Shown here piece after piece: positions 48,267 through 60,615 of a stretch of 64,000 bases of DNA. The DNA lies in the NCBI RefSeq assembly GCF_007655135.1, contig NC_045127.1, forward strand, positions 43,163,538-43,227,537, given 5' to 3'. Under the pieces are notes generated by a model that did no database searches, was not told where the DNA came from, and saw nothing but the letters and a program-made list of their open reading frames with translations. The DNA comes from Punica granatum. Its lineage: Eukaryota; Streptophyta; Magnoliopsida; Myrtales; Lythraceae. Made by a program: the position numbers and the translations under genes. Position 1 is the first letter of the stretch. The number at the start of each line of letters is the position of its first letter.

Positions 48267-49460
48267 CCCATAAATTAATCTGATATTGCCCCTTTCTTGT
48301 CTGTATATACTTTTAATTTATGGGGCCGGGGATCATGTATATCCTTGACAAGCCTATCTTGATTTTATACTCTTAGCATAAATAAATTGCAATTTTTTCT
48401 GGTGTACTAGTGCAAGCAGATGGGCCATTCTAAATCTTTTAAAATATTGTAATTTCATTTAAATTCATTCCTTACTGTGCGGATACCATTTTAAAATTGT
48501 TGACAAGTTATTTCCATTATATAATATATACACAGTGAATTCCTAATAAAGTCTAAATTTGCATTTTTTTTTCGGTAGGAAGTCTGATTTTGAATTTGTA
48601 CGTCTATATTTCCACTCTAAAAATATATTTGATCTCTTTGGAGATCTAATCAATTCATTATTATAAATTCTGAAGTAAATCTTTATATGTTATGTGAAAA
48701 TTTCCTGTAAAATATTTTTTTTTATGAATCTGTAAAATAGTTAATTACTTGTGGTCCCGTTATGTTAATTTTTTACATCATTATGTTAGCAGTGAAATTG
48801 TATTTTATTCATATGTCACTGATAGTTCGATTAGAATTTTGTATTATATAATTTTCAATTTTTAATATATATTCCAAATTATGATGCAAACCACGACAAC
48901 TTGACAGCATTATACTTATAAGGGGATCCGAATCCACAATCTCATGCATTACTCACACAAAGCATATGTATATTCTAGCCATTTGCACCAATTAATTGGG
49001 GGGTAAATTCCTCTATACGGGTCCATTTAGTTTCACAAAATTTTTTAACTCTACGTATCTTCAATTCAATAACACAATTATTATTTTTTCTTTTTTCTTC
49101 AATTATTTTAATAATTCAATTCAGTTTTTAATACTAAATTCTCTTAAATATTTATTACTTTTTCCACAATTCAACAATATAATCATTACTTTCTCTCAAC
49201 TATTAATTACTTTTTCACACTTTTTCTCATAATTCAACAATACAATCACTACAAATCAATTAAAATCAAAATGCAACTCTAAAATCAAACACAACCATAT
49301 CTTTGCGACGCGCCAAAATTTATATTATGTGAAAACTTATCGAAATGCCTTTAACAATTATTTTTTATTTGAGCTCGTGAATAGAGATCTAACCCTATTA
49401 ATTAAGATTTTATAGTAAATTAGACCGCATATATCTTCTTTAATATACGGTAATTGCAAA
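48267..49460. other. AT-rich intergenic, no gene
   Basis: No supported feature. ORF 48996-49232 is a low-complexity Phe/Asn/Ile stretch from AT-rich DNA. Confidence 0.5.
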
Positions 49461-49463
49461 TCT

Positions 49464-49557
49464 TCCATCTATCTATCTATCTATATCTATCTTCTACCTA
49501 CCGATCTATCTATCTATCTGTCTCTCTCTCTACCTATCTATCTTCTATCTTCTAAAA
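49464..49557. repeat. TATC/TC microsatellite
   Basis: Interrupted runs of CTAT and CT units such as ATCTATCTATCTATCTA, mixed with CTACC. A short AAAT-type run follows at 49556-49575. Confidence 0.85.
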
Positions 49558-49659
49558 AATAAATAAATAAATAAAAGCTTATCCTTCCTACATGGCGAGT
49601 AGGAAGGATTTTTATACTCTCAATTTCTTTTAAAAAATTTTAACCTTTTTTACTTTGTA

Positions 49660-50115
49660 TTTTTTTTTACAACGAAGAGTGTTCGAGTTGCGACCGATTA
49701 TTTTCCATGACTCTCATGAACATCAAATAAAGTTGACGGGAGTGTTTGAGTTTCAATCGACTATTTCCCATGATTCTCATGAACCCCCTACAAAGTTTGT
49801 GACGGAACAAATTGTAGTTCGTGTACATACCTTTTTTATTCTTATCTGTGATTCCTTTTTTTTTTTTAATAATGAAGGGTGTTCGAGTTTCGACCGACTA
49901 TTTCCCATGGCTCTCATGAACATCCTACAAAGTTCATGACAAGAGTGTTCGAGTTTCAACCGATTAAAAACTCCCTACAAAGTTATGATGAGACAGATTA
50001 TAATTCGAGTGCACACATTTTCTTTTACATAATGAAGGATGTTTGAGTTTCAACCGACTATTTACCACGACTCTCATGAATACCCCACAAGTTCATGAGA
50101 CATATTATAATTCGG
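49660..50115. repeat. Diverged tandem repeat array
   Basis: Five or so copies of GTGTTCGAGTTTC(G/A)ACCGACTA, followed by TTTCCCATGACTCTCATGAA and CTACAAAGTT, spaced 80-180 bp apart with T-rich inserts. ORF 49655-49939 is a translation of it. Origin unknown. Confidence 0.75.
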
Positions 50116-52136
50116 CCTATATGTCAAATTCAAATTCTTTTCTATTTTAAAAACAAAACATAGGATATTACTTAAACGGGTTATGTAACATAGAAGGAGA
50201 AAAAACAAGTTGCGGCATTACCGAGGGCTTTGTTTTTACTAGTGTATATAATGGGGGCGCCACATAATTAAGCATTTTTCTCTTTCGTATCAAACAAACT
50301 CTGAAGTTCTATCCGACTTGACGAAAGGCTGGCTCATATGCGCCCAATATTAGAGTTATTAAGAGTAAAAAAATCATACAATAACTCCCATGAGGAACGA
50401 CAAATAAATATCATAACACTTTCCAACACCAACTATTGAATCCACTTTTCCAATTTCCTTTTAAGTCGATAAGTTTTAACTTTTATTTTATCATTTTCAC
50501 AATCGAAAATTCAATCTATATAGTTTGTTAGAACGGTAGAATATTCTCTTTTTTTGTGAAATAGTATAATAATTTTAGGATTGTAGTTAATGCAATTATT
50601 AAACTCAATTAATTAACAAAAGAAGCTTTTTTATAAACCTTTTTTATAAATTAGGAATCTAATGGGGCAAATATTAAAGATTTCGTTGCTCCTCAATCGA
50701 AATTTTAAGTTCCGGACTAGCTTATTCATTTTGAACACACCAAACCCGTAATTTTAGAAGTACTCACAAATCTACATGGGCAAAAAATTAAAGTTACTGG
50801 TTGTATGCTGCCATTATATTAGACCCGTAATTTTAGGAGTACTCACAAACCACAAACGGCATACCAGGGCTAGCCCACATAACTTCGCACATGTGAGTAT
50901 ATTCCAAATTTAAACATGTGACCATATATATGTGTTCCTCAATTTTCCCCCATCCCTCAATTCATTAGCAGCATATGACCTGTAATTTATCCAAGAGAGT
51001 CACCTGGAAGGACTTGTTTCCTGTTGTTGCCAAAATAGAAAGGACTTCGCAGCATCACAGATGCATGCATGGCATGCCATTTTCAGGCAAAAAGTTAAAT
51101 GAGCCAAAAGAAAATCATATATATCGGACTTCAATTGTCTGCGTTGCAAATTTAATTATAAGATGTGCAAAACATTTTCTTTTATATTTTTGTAGTATCG
51201 TCAAATTACTGTGACTTTTTTTTATAGGTAAATTACTGTGAAATTAATTTTTCCCTAATGCATCAACACTATCAAGCAATATTTTTTTTTCTTTTTTTGT
51301 TCTTGTTTCCGGCGAACGGAGAAAAATACAGAAAAGGAAGGCCTTTTGCCAGTATCTCCAGCTAGTTGTATTGGCTTTATTAACACGAACAATAAAAGGG
51401 CAAAGCTAACCCTGGTGACGGGTCCATGATAGTCTCCTTTGTCCGACTTGCAAGTTAAATCCGATTCAACAATGAAAGATTGAAATTCCCTTTCCAACAG
51501 TAACCTGTAAACAGTCTATATCACACCATAATCCTACATTTTTGACAAATCCTACGTACATTGGCTGAGCATGGAAGATTTTGGGTATATTTATACGGTC
51601 CCATGAACCCAAGAGGGACTTTATCAACTGGTATTTTCGGGAGAGGAGCCCATGACGTTACAAATGGTCACGTATATTCTAGTCCCGGTACATACGTGGT
51701 CTTAAGATATCGGAAAGTCTCTTATTTGTAGCACCACCATGCAATCCCCCAAAAGTGCTAGTCAAAGATGTTCATCTAGCCTTGCAAGTATATACCCCAA
51801 AGTTTTATCCCTAATATTCGGAAGCCTAATGCGTAGCAACTAATTTAAGTTCGAGAAGCACTCACCCATCAAATGGTAAAATTTTTCCAATCGCAGATTT
51901 TCACCACTCATAATATTCTAACCTGAGACCCTTCCATAAAGGAAAGAAGTGGCAAACCATCTAAAGCAACCTACATTGATAAATTTGAACCTCTAACCTC
52001 ATGGTAGAGGCGGAGAACCAAGAAATCACCTAGCTCCGGGATCTTAGAGTGTCTATAGTTGGACCAGGATATTCTTTTAACCCCGTTGCACTTAACTGTT
52101 CTTCCTCGATAATTTCACTTGACATATATATATATA
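50116..52136. other. Intergenic; one possible SINE fragment
   Basis: No supported gene. At about 51985-52040 the minus strand reads GGAGCTAGGTGATTTCTTGG and later GAGGTTCAAATTTATC, like the A and B boxes of a tRNA-derived SINE. ORFs 50975-51214 and 51255-51497 have no recognised family. Confidence 0.4.
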
Positions 52137-52140
52137 AAAG

Positions 52141-52345
52141 ATTAGAAGACCCGGCCTACGAATCTATTCTAACTATCAACAAATTCCCAGAATTCTAGGC
52201 GGGATGGGAATTGTAACTCTTTCTACTTCTCAAGGTATACCGAGAGGTTTGACTCTAAGGAATCGGCTTAGAAATTTTGTGTTATATATGGTAATCTTTA
52301 TGATGACCGAATTGTATTCAGAATTTCCTATTTGTCAACCAAATT
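52141..52345 (+). pseudogene. rps8: Plastid rps8 fragment in nuclear DNA (NUPT)
   Basis: Ribosomal protein S8 belongs to the plastid 30S subunit. Plus strand 52141-52239 reads [20 protein letters not shown], then [13 protein letters not shown], the conserved C-terminal third. About seven codons then seem deleted or shifted, giving [14 protein letters not shown] nonsense. 52271-52294 returns to EILCYIW and TAA, the normal end. The bases after it, to about 52345 (GAATTGTATTCAGAATTTCC), look like the plastid spacer downstream. It is isolated, lacks the first two thirds and has no nuclear signals, so it is a decaying plastid-to-nucleus transfer. Confidence 0.8.
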
Positions 52346-53060
52346 GATTTCATTACTGCTCGGAGGAGAAGTAAGAGGTAGGATGACAGAGTTTGAACCT
52401 GTATCACAAAGACTACAGATGGCCTAACAAGAGAAATAATCTAGGTGAGCTGTTGCTCTGAGTGCTACCAATGGTCTATCCAGAGAAAAATAGAGGTTCT
52501 TTCTTCAGTTTTCGTAATTATTGTTATCTGAAGAATGGAAGAATAACGATTCCCACTAGTGATCGTGGCATGTATGATACTTAATATGGTTGAAATAATC
52601 ACATCAATTGTTGAATTGACTCATAATTGGAAGATAGTTATCGGTTTACGGAAGTAAAGCGCCCTTGTTTTTTAAGGGATTAGAAGGAGACGACTATATA
52701 GACAATATTAAGACTATGGGCAGGCCCCCTTAAAGTGATCACTCTTATACCTCTCTTAATCTTGCACAACTTTTCTAACATGGTTTGCTGCTTGGCCAAT
52801 GAAAGCAAAGATTAGCAAATATCCTTTCCCCACCACATGCATTTCCATTTAAACGTAAGATTTCAGGTTGAGAAAACGAAAAGATAAGTGGACGGGTACT
52901 GTATTTTCATAGGGGCAAATGAGATTTTTTTCAACATATAAGAAAAATCAATATCTCTTCTGTTCTTTTTTTTTTTTGGGGCAGAATTATGCAAATATCA
53001 ATGTATCATTGTGGTAACTACCCAGTTTAGAATTAAATGGAAGGGGCAGAGTGTCATACG
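52346..53060. other. Intergenic, origin unclear
   Basis: Moderate-complexity sequence directly after the plastid match (52360-52740) could belong to the same organellar insert, but I do not recognise it. The rest is AT-rich with a T run at 52968-52978. Confidence 0.35.
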
Positions 53061-53061
53061 A

Positions 53062-53231
53062 TATTTATCAAAGAAGGTATAGCACAGTGGTACATGCTAT
53101 TATCTGATAATCAAAAGGTTTCAAATTCGATAACCATAGTATAACTATTTATATCCCTTTATTAACTATTATAAATTTTAATTCATTATATTATGTCCAT
53201 TAGCCTCCTTATAGCAGAAAAAGAAAAAAAG
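53062..53231 (+). mobile_element. tRNA-derived SINE, copy 1
   Basis: Head AAGGTATAGCACAGTGGTAC holds an A-box. After 30 bases, AAGGTTTCAAATTCGATAAC holds a B-box. The body runs to a tail of GAAAAAGAAAAAAA. GTGTCATAC before it and GTGTGACATAC after it may be a degenerate target duplication. It shares its body with the copy at 53830. Confidence 0.68.
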
Positions 53232-53819
53232 TGTGACATACATTGGTTGTTGTTTGGTTCTGCAGGTCGACAGTCATTTATTTTGCATGGAGCGACTAGG
53301 CAACGACCAGGCACAGTTGTTCGTAAGAACAACACGTAAGTTCAATTATTGATAGAATTATAGTTGTCATGTCTACTAAAACTTGTCCCGACGCTCGCAA
53401 GTTGTTCCCAACTAAAAAAGGCCCTGCTCAATGATTTTTGTTGCATGTCGATTAATTATTGGACGATCTTCGAACATACTAGTCTTAGAGGATGATGAAT
53501 ATAAATATTTTTTTTTCATCCCTTTCAATCGAATGAACCGTAATTATTTGCTGTATTGCTGGCGACCCGATTCCAGTTGAGTTTGTGTTAAACTGATTTA
53601 ATAGTACGCAAGTCTGCGGTTGCTTGTGTCCTTCGAATTCCCCGTGTTCACATAGTGGGCGTGAATCTTTTATATGTATACTCTTTTCTACGAGAAGTAT
53701 ATATACATTTTATTTCAATGATTTCTAGGTGAATAAAATCCAAACAAAAGTTTTTTTTTACCGTGTTAGAAAATTAGCAATTAATTGGTCGTTTTTTTCC
53801 CCATAAAAAATAATAAATA

Positions 53820-53988
53820 ATACAAAGACAATATAATACAGTGATACATACTTTTGTTTGGTAATATTCATGGTGAGATTACATGTATTTTTTTTATTAG
53901 TTATTAAAATTTTAATTTTATTATATTAGATTTATGAGTTTTCCTTATAATCGAAAAATAAATAAATAAATAAATAAAGGAAAGGACT
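53820..53988 (+). mobile_element. tRNA-derived SINE, copy 2
   Basis: AATATAATACAGTGATACAT matches the A-box part of copy 1. TTATTA, TTATTAAAATTTTAATT, ATTATATTAGA and CCTTATAATCGAAAAA match its body in order. It ends in an AAAT run. It is older and more decayed than copy 1. Confidence 0.6.
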
Positions 53989-54639
53989 ATATTACTTAAT
54001 GACATGGCTTGTGATTAGACATTTGACGATAACATGTGTCATGGTTAATTTGTTTATGACCTTTCTGGACTTAATTTTCAGCTGAAATAGAGACCATTAT
54101 GGACTAGAAATCCGCACGAATTTATCAAATTGTACGTATATATACGTATAAGTCTGGCGTCCATTCTCTTTGCAGACATCCTGTTCGGGTTAGAACCGAT
54201 GTTGGTGAATATGCGGTTTGTCTAATACAAATTTCTTGAAATATGCCTATACTTGGTAAATTTCTAAATTTATAAAATCACGTATTACTAAGGTATGACA
54301 GGTGATTAGAGCCACAGTTGAATTTTAGCTATAGCTGGGTATATTAATCACGATTAAAAAGCTCTCTTCGCCTTTTTGCTTTTGAGCAAACATCAATTGA
54401 CTAATAGTCATTGGCACTATTTTCCACGTAAAGGGTTGAAATATCTAACCCCAGCAGACACAAAATAATGAACGTAATGCATACATAAAGTAAGATTTCA
54501 TACTATATGCTTTTAGTATAAAATAATGGACGTAATGCAAATTAAATCTAGGCATGAAACCCGCGACGAAAAAGGGGTCTCAGGTAATTTCTTAGATACA
54601 CTAATATTACGAACTACTATTATATATATATATATCCAT

Positions 54640-56215
54640 TTATTTATTAAAGATGATAAGATCTTAAGATGATGTGTTTAGAGCGTTCATGGACCCACAA
54701 AAGATAAACTCCCAAGAGTGGGAAAAAGGTTTCACATTGGCAACCAAATTTTTTAAAATATATATATATATATCTAAAATTTGTATATCTAGTATTTTCA
54801 ATATGAAATTTCTACTGATCAATCTATATAGAAGTTGTGTGAAAATGTATTTCTTCTTTTTAAAAGAAACAATTGATCCGATCATAATGACCGGATAGTT
54901 TATCCCATCAAATTGACATGATAATCTGCTACTTTATTCGAGTCAAATTACTGACAAAATAGTTTAAAAAATGAGAAAATTTAGAAATGGAAACTTTTAA
55001 AAACAGTCGCGACGGAACTCAACATATTTTTTGTACGAAATTTCTCCCAACTTTTTAAAACAAAAGTTGGGTGAAAAATATTTTTTGGAAATAATTGATT
55101 CGACCAAAATAATTGGATCGTTTATTCCAATGGGTTAATCAGATAATCTGCTACATTATTCAGATCGGATTTAAAATTAAGAAATGGGTTAAAAAAATGA
55201 CAAATCATTAATTTGTCTTGACGGGTCGACCGGATTACCTACAACCATTGTTTAATCGAACTTAATAATATACAAAGAAAAAATGAAATTTAAAAATTAG
55301 AAAAATTGCGAGTGAAGATGTTTATTTATTAATGATGATAAGATCTTAAGATGATGTGTTTGGTATGTTCATGGGCTCGTGAAGAATAAACTCTCAAAAG
55401 TGAAAAAATGTTTCCTATTGGAAACCTAAATAAAAAAGTGCATATATCATAATTTTTATATCTAGTACTTTTATATGAAAGTTCTTCTGATTTATCCATG
55501 CATATATCCTAATTTTTATATGAAAGTTATTCTGAGTTATCCATACAAAGTTTAGGTGAAAAGTACCCTTTTTTTTATAGTTGATCCGACCATAATGACA
55601 AGATCGTTTATCATAACGGATTGATCGAATAATTTGCTACCCTATTTTGGTTGGATTTAAAATACCAACAAATGGGTTAAAAATATGAAAATTAAAAAAA
55701 AATTAAAGCAATTGACCCATTGAATTATTAGTACTTTAACTCACAGTATTTTTGATAGGAGATTTCTTGTGACTTTTTTAGACCAAAGTTGGTGAAATAT
55801 TTTTTGGAAATAATTGAAACGATCATAATAACCGGATCGTTTATTTCGACGGGTCGATCAGATATCATACTACATTATTTGGAACAGACTTAAAGTACTA
55901 ATAAAGGGGCTAAAAATGGGACTACATGCCGATGGGTCAGCCAAATTACCTACTACATTTTTGGATTGGATTTAATAATAATAACACGGGAAAAAATAAT
56001 AAATAAAATTTAAAAAAAAATAAATAAAGCTAGGAGTGGGAAAGGCTCCCTACTCGCCAGGGTTAGATTTAAAATCCTAACAAAGGGATTAAAAATGGGA
56101 TTGGATCCCGACGGGTTAACAAAATTATCTACTACATTTTTTGATTGAATTTAATAATAATAACACCGAAAAAAAAATTTAAAAAAAAGCTGCGAGAGGG
56201 GAAAGACTCCTACTT
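54640..56215. repeat. Approx. 680-bp unit, 2.3 tandem copies
   Basis: Units start at about 54643 and 55321 with TTTATTTATTAA(A/T)GATGATAAG, then ATCTTAAGATGATGTGTTT. Each later has a TTGATCCGA(C)CATAATGAC-like, CGTTTATC and AATCTGCTAC segment, twice per unit in diverged form. A shorter third piece (56040-56190) repeats GGGATTAAAAATGGGA... and ACTACATTTTT. Copies differ widely, so the array is old. ORFs 54664-54898 are not genes. Confidence 0.7.
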
Positions 56216-56229
56216 GCCAGCAAGTCTCA

Positions 56230-57376
56230 GAATAGGACTTGCTTTCACTTCTTTATATAATTAGCCATTTCACCCGTTCATTGTGCGGAAGTGTTATTCA
56301 TGACAAAAATTTGTGTAATTTATTATAGATAGTCTTCAAAAATATTGATTAGTTTATAATTGTAGAATTAACTTTTGATAATCGTCAAAATAACGATGAA
56401 TAGAGAATGTTAAATTCATCGTATTAGATTTGCTCTATTAAATACTTTATTTAAATAAAAAATATATTATTCACTTAAAAATCATTAATTTAAATATTTT
56501 ATAAATATGATTAGTAAAACCATATGAATAAAATTATTTAAATCAAAATTAAAGTAATTAATTAATATATTTTAGTTCCTTAGAAAATCTTAATTTTCAA
56601 TGTCGTAATTGTAGAAAATATTTGCATTTATATCTTTTATACCATAATAAATTACTCATAAAACTTAAAATTTTCAACTTTAAGTAAATTTAATGAAAAG
56701 AGAAACTAAATTTATTTCATTCATATTATGAACTTTCAAATAAATAAATTCTTTCAACATCATTTTAATCTCTAAGTATATTTAATATTAACATAAAACT
56801 TTTCATAGTTTATGACTCTTTCAAACCCCCTTATAATTTCAATTATGTAAGTAATTACTTGTGTGGACAATTTTGGAAAAATATTTCCATGTCCTTTTTA
56901 AACTTAAAAACCTTATTACAGTTTCAAGAATATAATAAAATATTTGTAGAATTGAAAATTGGAAAAGAAAATATTTTTAATTAATCGAATTCCAAATGAT
57001 ATATATTTATTACTAAATTGTAGGAACTTTTAAATCAATTCACTTGTATTATTTTTTATTTTAATTGTATTTAATATTTGCATAGGAACATGATGTTCTA
57101 GCAAACATAATTTTACTTGTTAAATCAAGAATAAGAAAATGTAAATAATTTTAGTAAATTGAATTGTTTTAAATATATTATCCCTATAAATCAATTTATT
57201 TACTTATGCATTAATTACTAATGTATTAAAGAGGGTAGAGAAGATTAGTAAAATTTGTGTAAATAGATAGCTAAGGGATTGTCACATGGCAACACCTTGT
57301 CAATTCTTGGATGACATCTAGCGTAATCTCGTTAAATTTATTTTTTCGTTTTGCTATTATATATTATATATTGATG
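56230..57376. other. Very AT-rich intergenic, nothing seen
   Basis: Runs of A/T with no open frame of note and no terminal repeats that I could pair. Confidence 0.55.
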
Positions 57377-57860
57377 TTTTTTTTATAGGCAAGATAATGC
57401 TCTTTCGTTAGACACAAACAACCCAAGCTAGCAAATATTACAAGGCCACTAATCTGCACTCTGACAAATGTTTACTGGATAGAGAAAACAAATAAGGGGA
57501 ATTATAATGCAGAAATGGAACTAATACAATGTAGAATTACGATTTGTCCCAATTATGGAGCACCTGTCGTTGGGTTTCTGATTGAATCTTCCTTTCAATG
57601 TCATGAATTCCCATACATTGAACTTCACATCTCTCTTAACCCTCATAATAACGGTATCCGAGCAAGGTTCAGAAAGAGCGCCGTGTAGTTTCTCATTCCT
57701 ACCTCTCCGAACATGATAGATGATAGCATTCCAAGCAACCATAGAAACTAGCTTATAAAATAGCTTTCCCTACTAAATAGGTCACACGCCATTCACCAAT
57801 CTCCCTATTGATGCAAAGAAGGAAAAGAATGACCTTCCAAATGGCTCCGGCGAAAGGGTC
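57377..57860 (-). mobile_element. LINE (non-LTR) 3'-end remnant
   Basis: Minus strand 57742-57521 reads MVAWNAIIYHVRRGRNEKLH, which matches the zf-RVT-type C-terminus of plant L1 reverse transcriptases (pattern YH-W-ERN-R). It then gives VIMRVKRDVKFNVWEFM. Just upstream, EWRVTYLVGKAIL fits the same domain, with stops. A T run at 57378-57385 would be the poly(A) tail. Everything 5' is missing, as usual for truncated LINEs. Confidence 0.62.
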
Positions 57861-58510
57861 ATCGAAAGAATATAATCTCTAATTTCTTCAAAATTAACCA
57901 CCCCCCAAATGCAAATTAATTAGTCAAATAAATAAATAATTTGATTCCCTCCCCTCTATCATCGGAATCGATGAAGAGCTGGCAAATATCTGTTTACCTC
58001 TTGGGTCGATATAAAGTAAGATTTTATAATATATGCTTTTTTATCGCCATCGATCGAACAAACAAAGTTAGCCAAGAAAAAAAACCACTATGACTAATTG
58101 GAAATTGATTAATTAATAGATTGGTACATTTTTAAATTATTATATAATGATTAGAGAGAGTCTATCTGTCCCTAGCCCTTGTCGCCGCCAATATAAACAT
58201 TTGATCCCAGTGGGATATTAGTGGTCGAAAATAAACATTAATAGTTAATTCTCTATTTGTGCCCTTAGCATGTGGAATGGACAATAATTGTTACACTATT
58301 TTTATTCCTTCTCAAGATCTTGAATCAACAATGGATAGTCCTAACATGTGGTCGTTTAGACTTAAAATTAAGTGATAAAATTTTAATCACTTAATAGAAT
58401 AAGTTTTTAAATGGTTAAGTCAAAATTATTTGATGAAATAAGTAGCAAAAAGTCCTAGTTCTTTGATAGAATATTTATTTGGTAGTTCAATATTTTGGGC
58501 GCTTTTATTT
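57861..58510. other. Intergenic, nothing supported
   Basis: AT-rich sequence without clear genes or transposon ends. Confidence 0.5.
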
Positions 58511-58723
58511 ACCCAATATTTTTTTCGGTGTGTACCATGGTATATGGAAGTTCAATGGGCATCGACTGATTAAGTTCAAGCTGGGTCGGCCCATTACGGG
58601 ATAAAACTCTCCCAATCAATGATTTTTTTCAATCCATAAGACTCGAACCCGAGACATTTCTTAAGAGAAACAAGCAACGAACCGCTTGGACCAACCCTTA
58701 TTGGTGTTTTGACCCAATATTTT
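58511..58723 (-). mobile_element. tRNA-derived SINE with 12-bp target duplication
   Basis: The element is 58523-58711. Minus strand starts near AAGGGTTGGTCCAAGCGGTT (A-box), then GGGTTCGAGTCTTATGG (B-box), and ends CACACCGAAAAAAA. It is flanked by exact copies of ACCCAATATTTT at 58511-58522 and 58712-58723. The total of about 189 bp fits plant SINEs. The clean duplication and boxes suggest a fairly recent insertion. Confidence 0.85.
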
Positions 58724-60615
58724 ATATTTCTAAAAATAACGAAAATTAAATAATAATAATAATAATAATAAAAGAACAGATTGATCTATCTATATTGTCC
58801 TATTTAAAATTTTGCCTATTTGACTGAGTGATTTAGTAAAAATAATAAGTAGGTCTTAAGTTACTTAATGATTTATTTTGATTTACATCTATTAAGTTAA
58901 GTCATATTCTTTTGTATTTATAAACAAGCTTAGTCAAATTAATTATAATAATAATAATTTCAGAACTCTATTTGTGTGATCAAATGCACACTTAGTTTGT
59001 TAGTAGTACATGCCAATTTGATAAATATATATAATAGGTGGATATATGAACGATTTGAAAGTTCGTATACATTTAATTACTAGGAGAATAATAGTATCTC
59101 AATGATCAAACATATATAGAGATTTCATGATGAATAAGGCATTTGAACTGAGAAAACGAGGCGTCGAGATCACATATTCCCGGTACTCAAAAGATCATTT
59201 CCAACGATAAATTTTTAGGTGATTTTATCTTGTCAAGTAAAATAATAAAACAAATAACGTATCAAATATTTAGTAAAGCATGTGAGTTATGGGCAATGAT
59301 CTTAATTGATGAAGTTCATTTATTCCGCATCATATTATTGATCATTCCAGATTTTCCCCGCTCTTTACCCTTATGTTCCCTAAAAAGGAAACAGAGGAAA
59401 TAGACAAATTTTAGGTTTGGTCATATCAAATTCCACATGTCGTTGAAAGAACAAATACAAAGTTTACTATGGCCAGTTTGAAGGCAATTGGTAGTACTAT
59501 GCTGGGGCATCTCAAGCACTTCAAGTTCGGCCGACGGTCGACAGTCGACACTAATTAATAATTTCAACTATCCACAAGTTTGTGCGCTTCTACTCAGCAG
59601 TACTTTGCAAAAACATTTCTGCATATGGATTATCCATATACGCCTTTTCAAGACAACAATCGATGTAATGCTGATGCCCGATCTACTCGACGTCAAGAAG
59701 TTATTGCCTCTACAAGCGTTATCACTTTCATCATATTCTCGCCGTAGGGAGATCGATTATGTGCAGTAAATCAAATGACAAACCATTTTCTTTTTGAGGT
59801 TGAAAATGAAATTAACATCTTTGATTCATTGGAAAGTAAAATGTTCTTTCATTATAATCATATGTGCATTATTAAGTTGTAATGTATATACCGACGTGGG
59901 TTGGTTCAAGTTCGGCTTCCGCTCCCTTGCAGAAATTCTACAAATAATTGAGACACGTAGTCGTGTGGAGATCATTTTTATTTATAGACCGAGATACATC
60001 AAATACCAAAAGATATTTATACCTAATATATAAAATCGTAAATTCAAAATATTTTCCGCAATCTCCTAAATCATATCAGTCAGGTCCAATAAGTTTTATA
60101 TTCGGGTCTTGTGACGTAGAAAATTCATAACTAAGGGAGTTTACTTCTTAATAAGCAGATATGGCTTAAACATATATTAATTTGAATTTATTGAACTTCT
60201 AGATATAAGTGCTGCACAAAAAGAAAAAAGAAAAAAGAAAAAAGAAGTTATAGTATATGTACGATTCAAAAGTATAGAAGAGGAAATCAGGATTTACATT
60301 TTTTTTTAATCATTAGGGAGATTCATAAATTTGGTATAACGATAGGAAGTTAATTATATTTAAATTTCAATTTTGCTGGTTGAGCTCACAAGATCGTGAC
60401 CGGAGAAGACGATGGTGGGTCCGCCCACCCAAAACCCCCAGAAAAGTACTCCGGAACTGCCCATGCATCAGGGTGGGCCGGGCGTAGTGCTTTCCAACGG
60501 CACATTGCGGTTGAGGCGGATCCATAAAACTATCGATTGAACAGTAAATCAAATTTGGTGGTCAATAATTATTTCGAAGACTGTAAGTGACTTGTCTGGT
60601 AGTAGTGGTGGGAAG
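58724..60615. other. Intergenic; weak ORFs and a SINE-like scrap
   Basis: An AAT trinucleotide run sits at about 58750-58772. ORF 59488-59769 (93 codons) and minus ORF 60367-60552 show no family. At about 59893-59960, GGGTTGGTTCAAGTTCGGCT and nearby bases resemble a SINE head but lack a tail. Confidence 0.4.

Noticed and set aside
49018..49290. Possible MITE with TTTAGTTTCACAAAAT and TCTAAAATCAAACACA ends
   Set aside because: The ends pair poorly as inverted repeats and no target duplication is visible.
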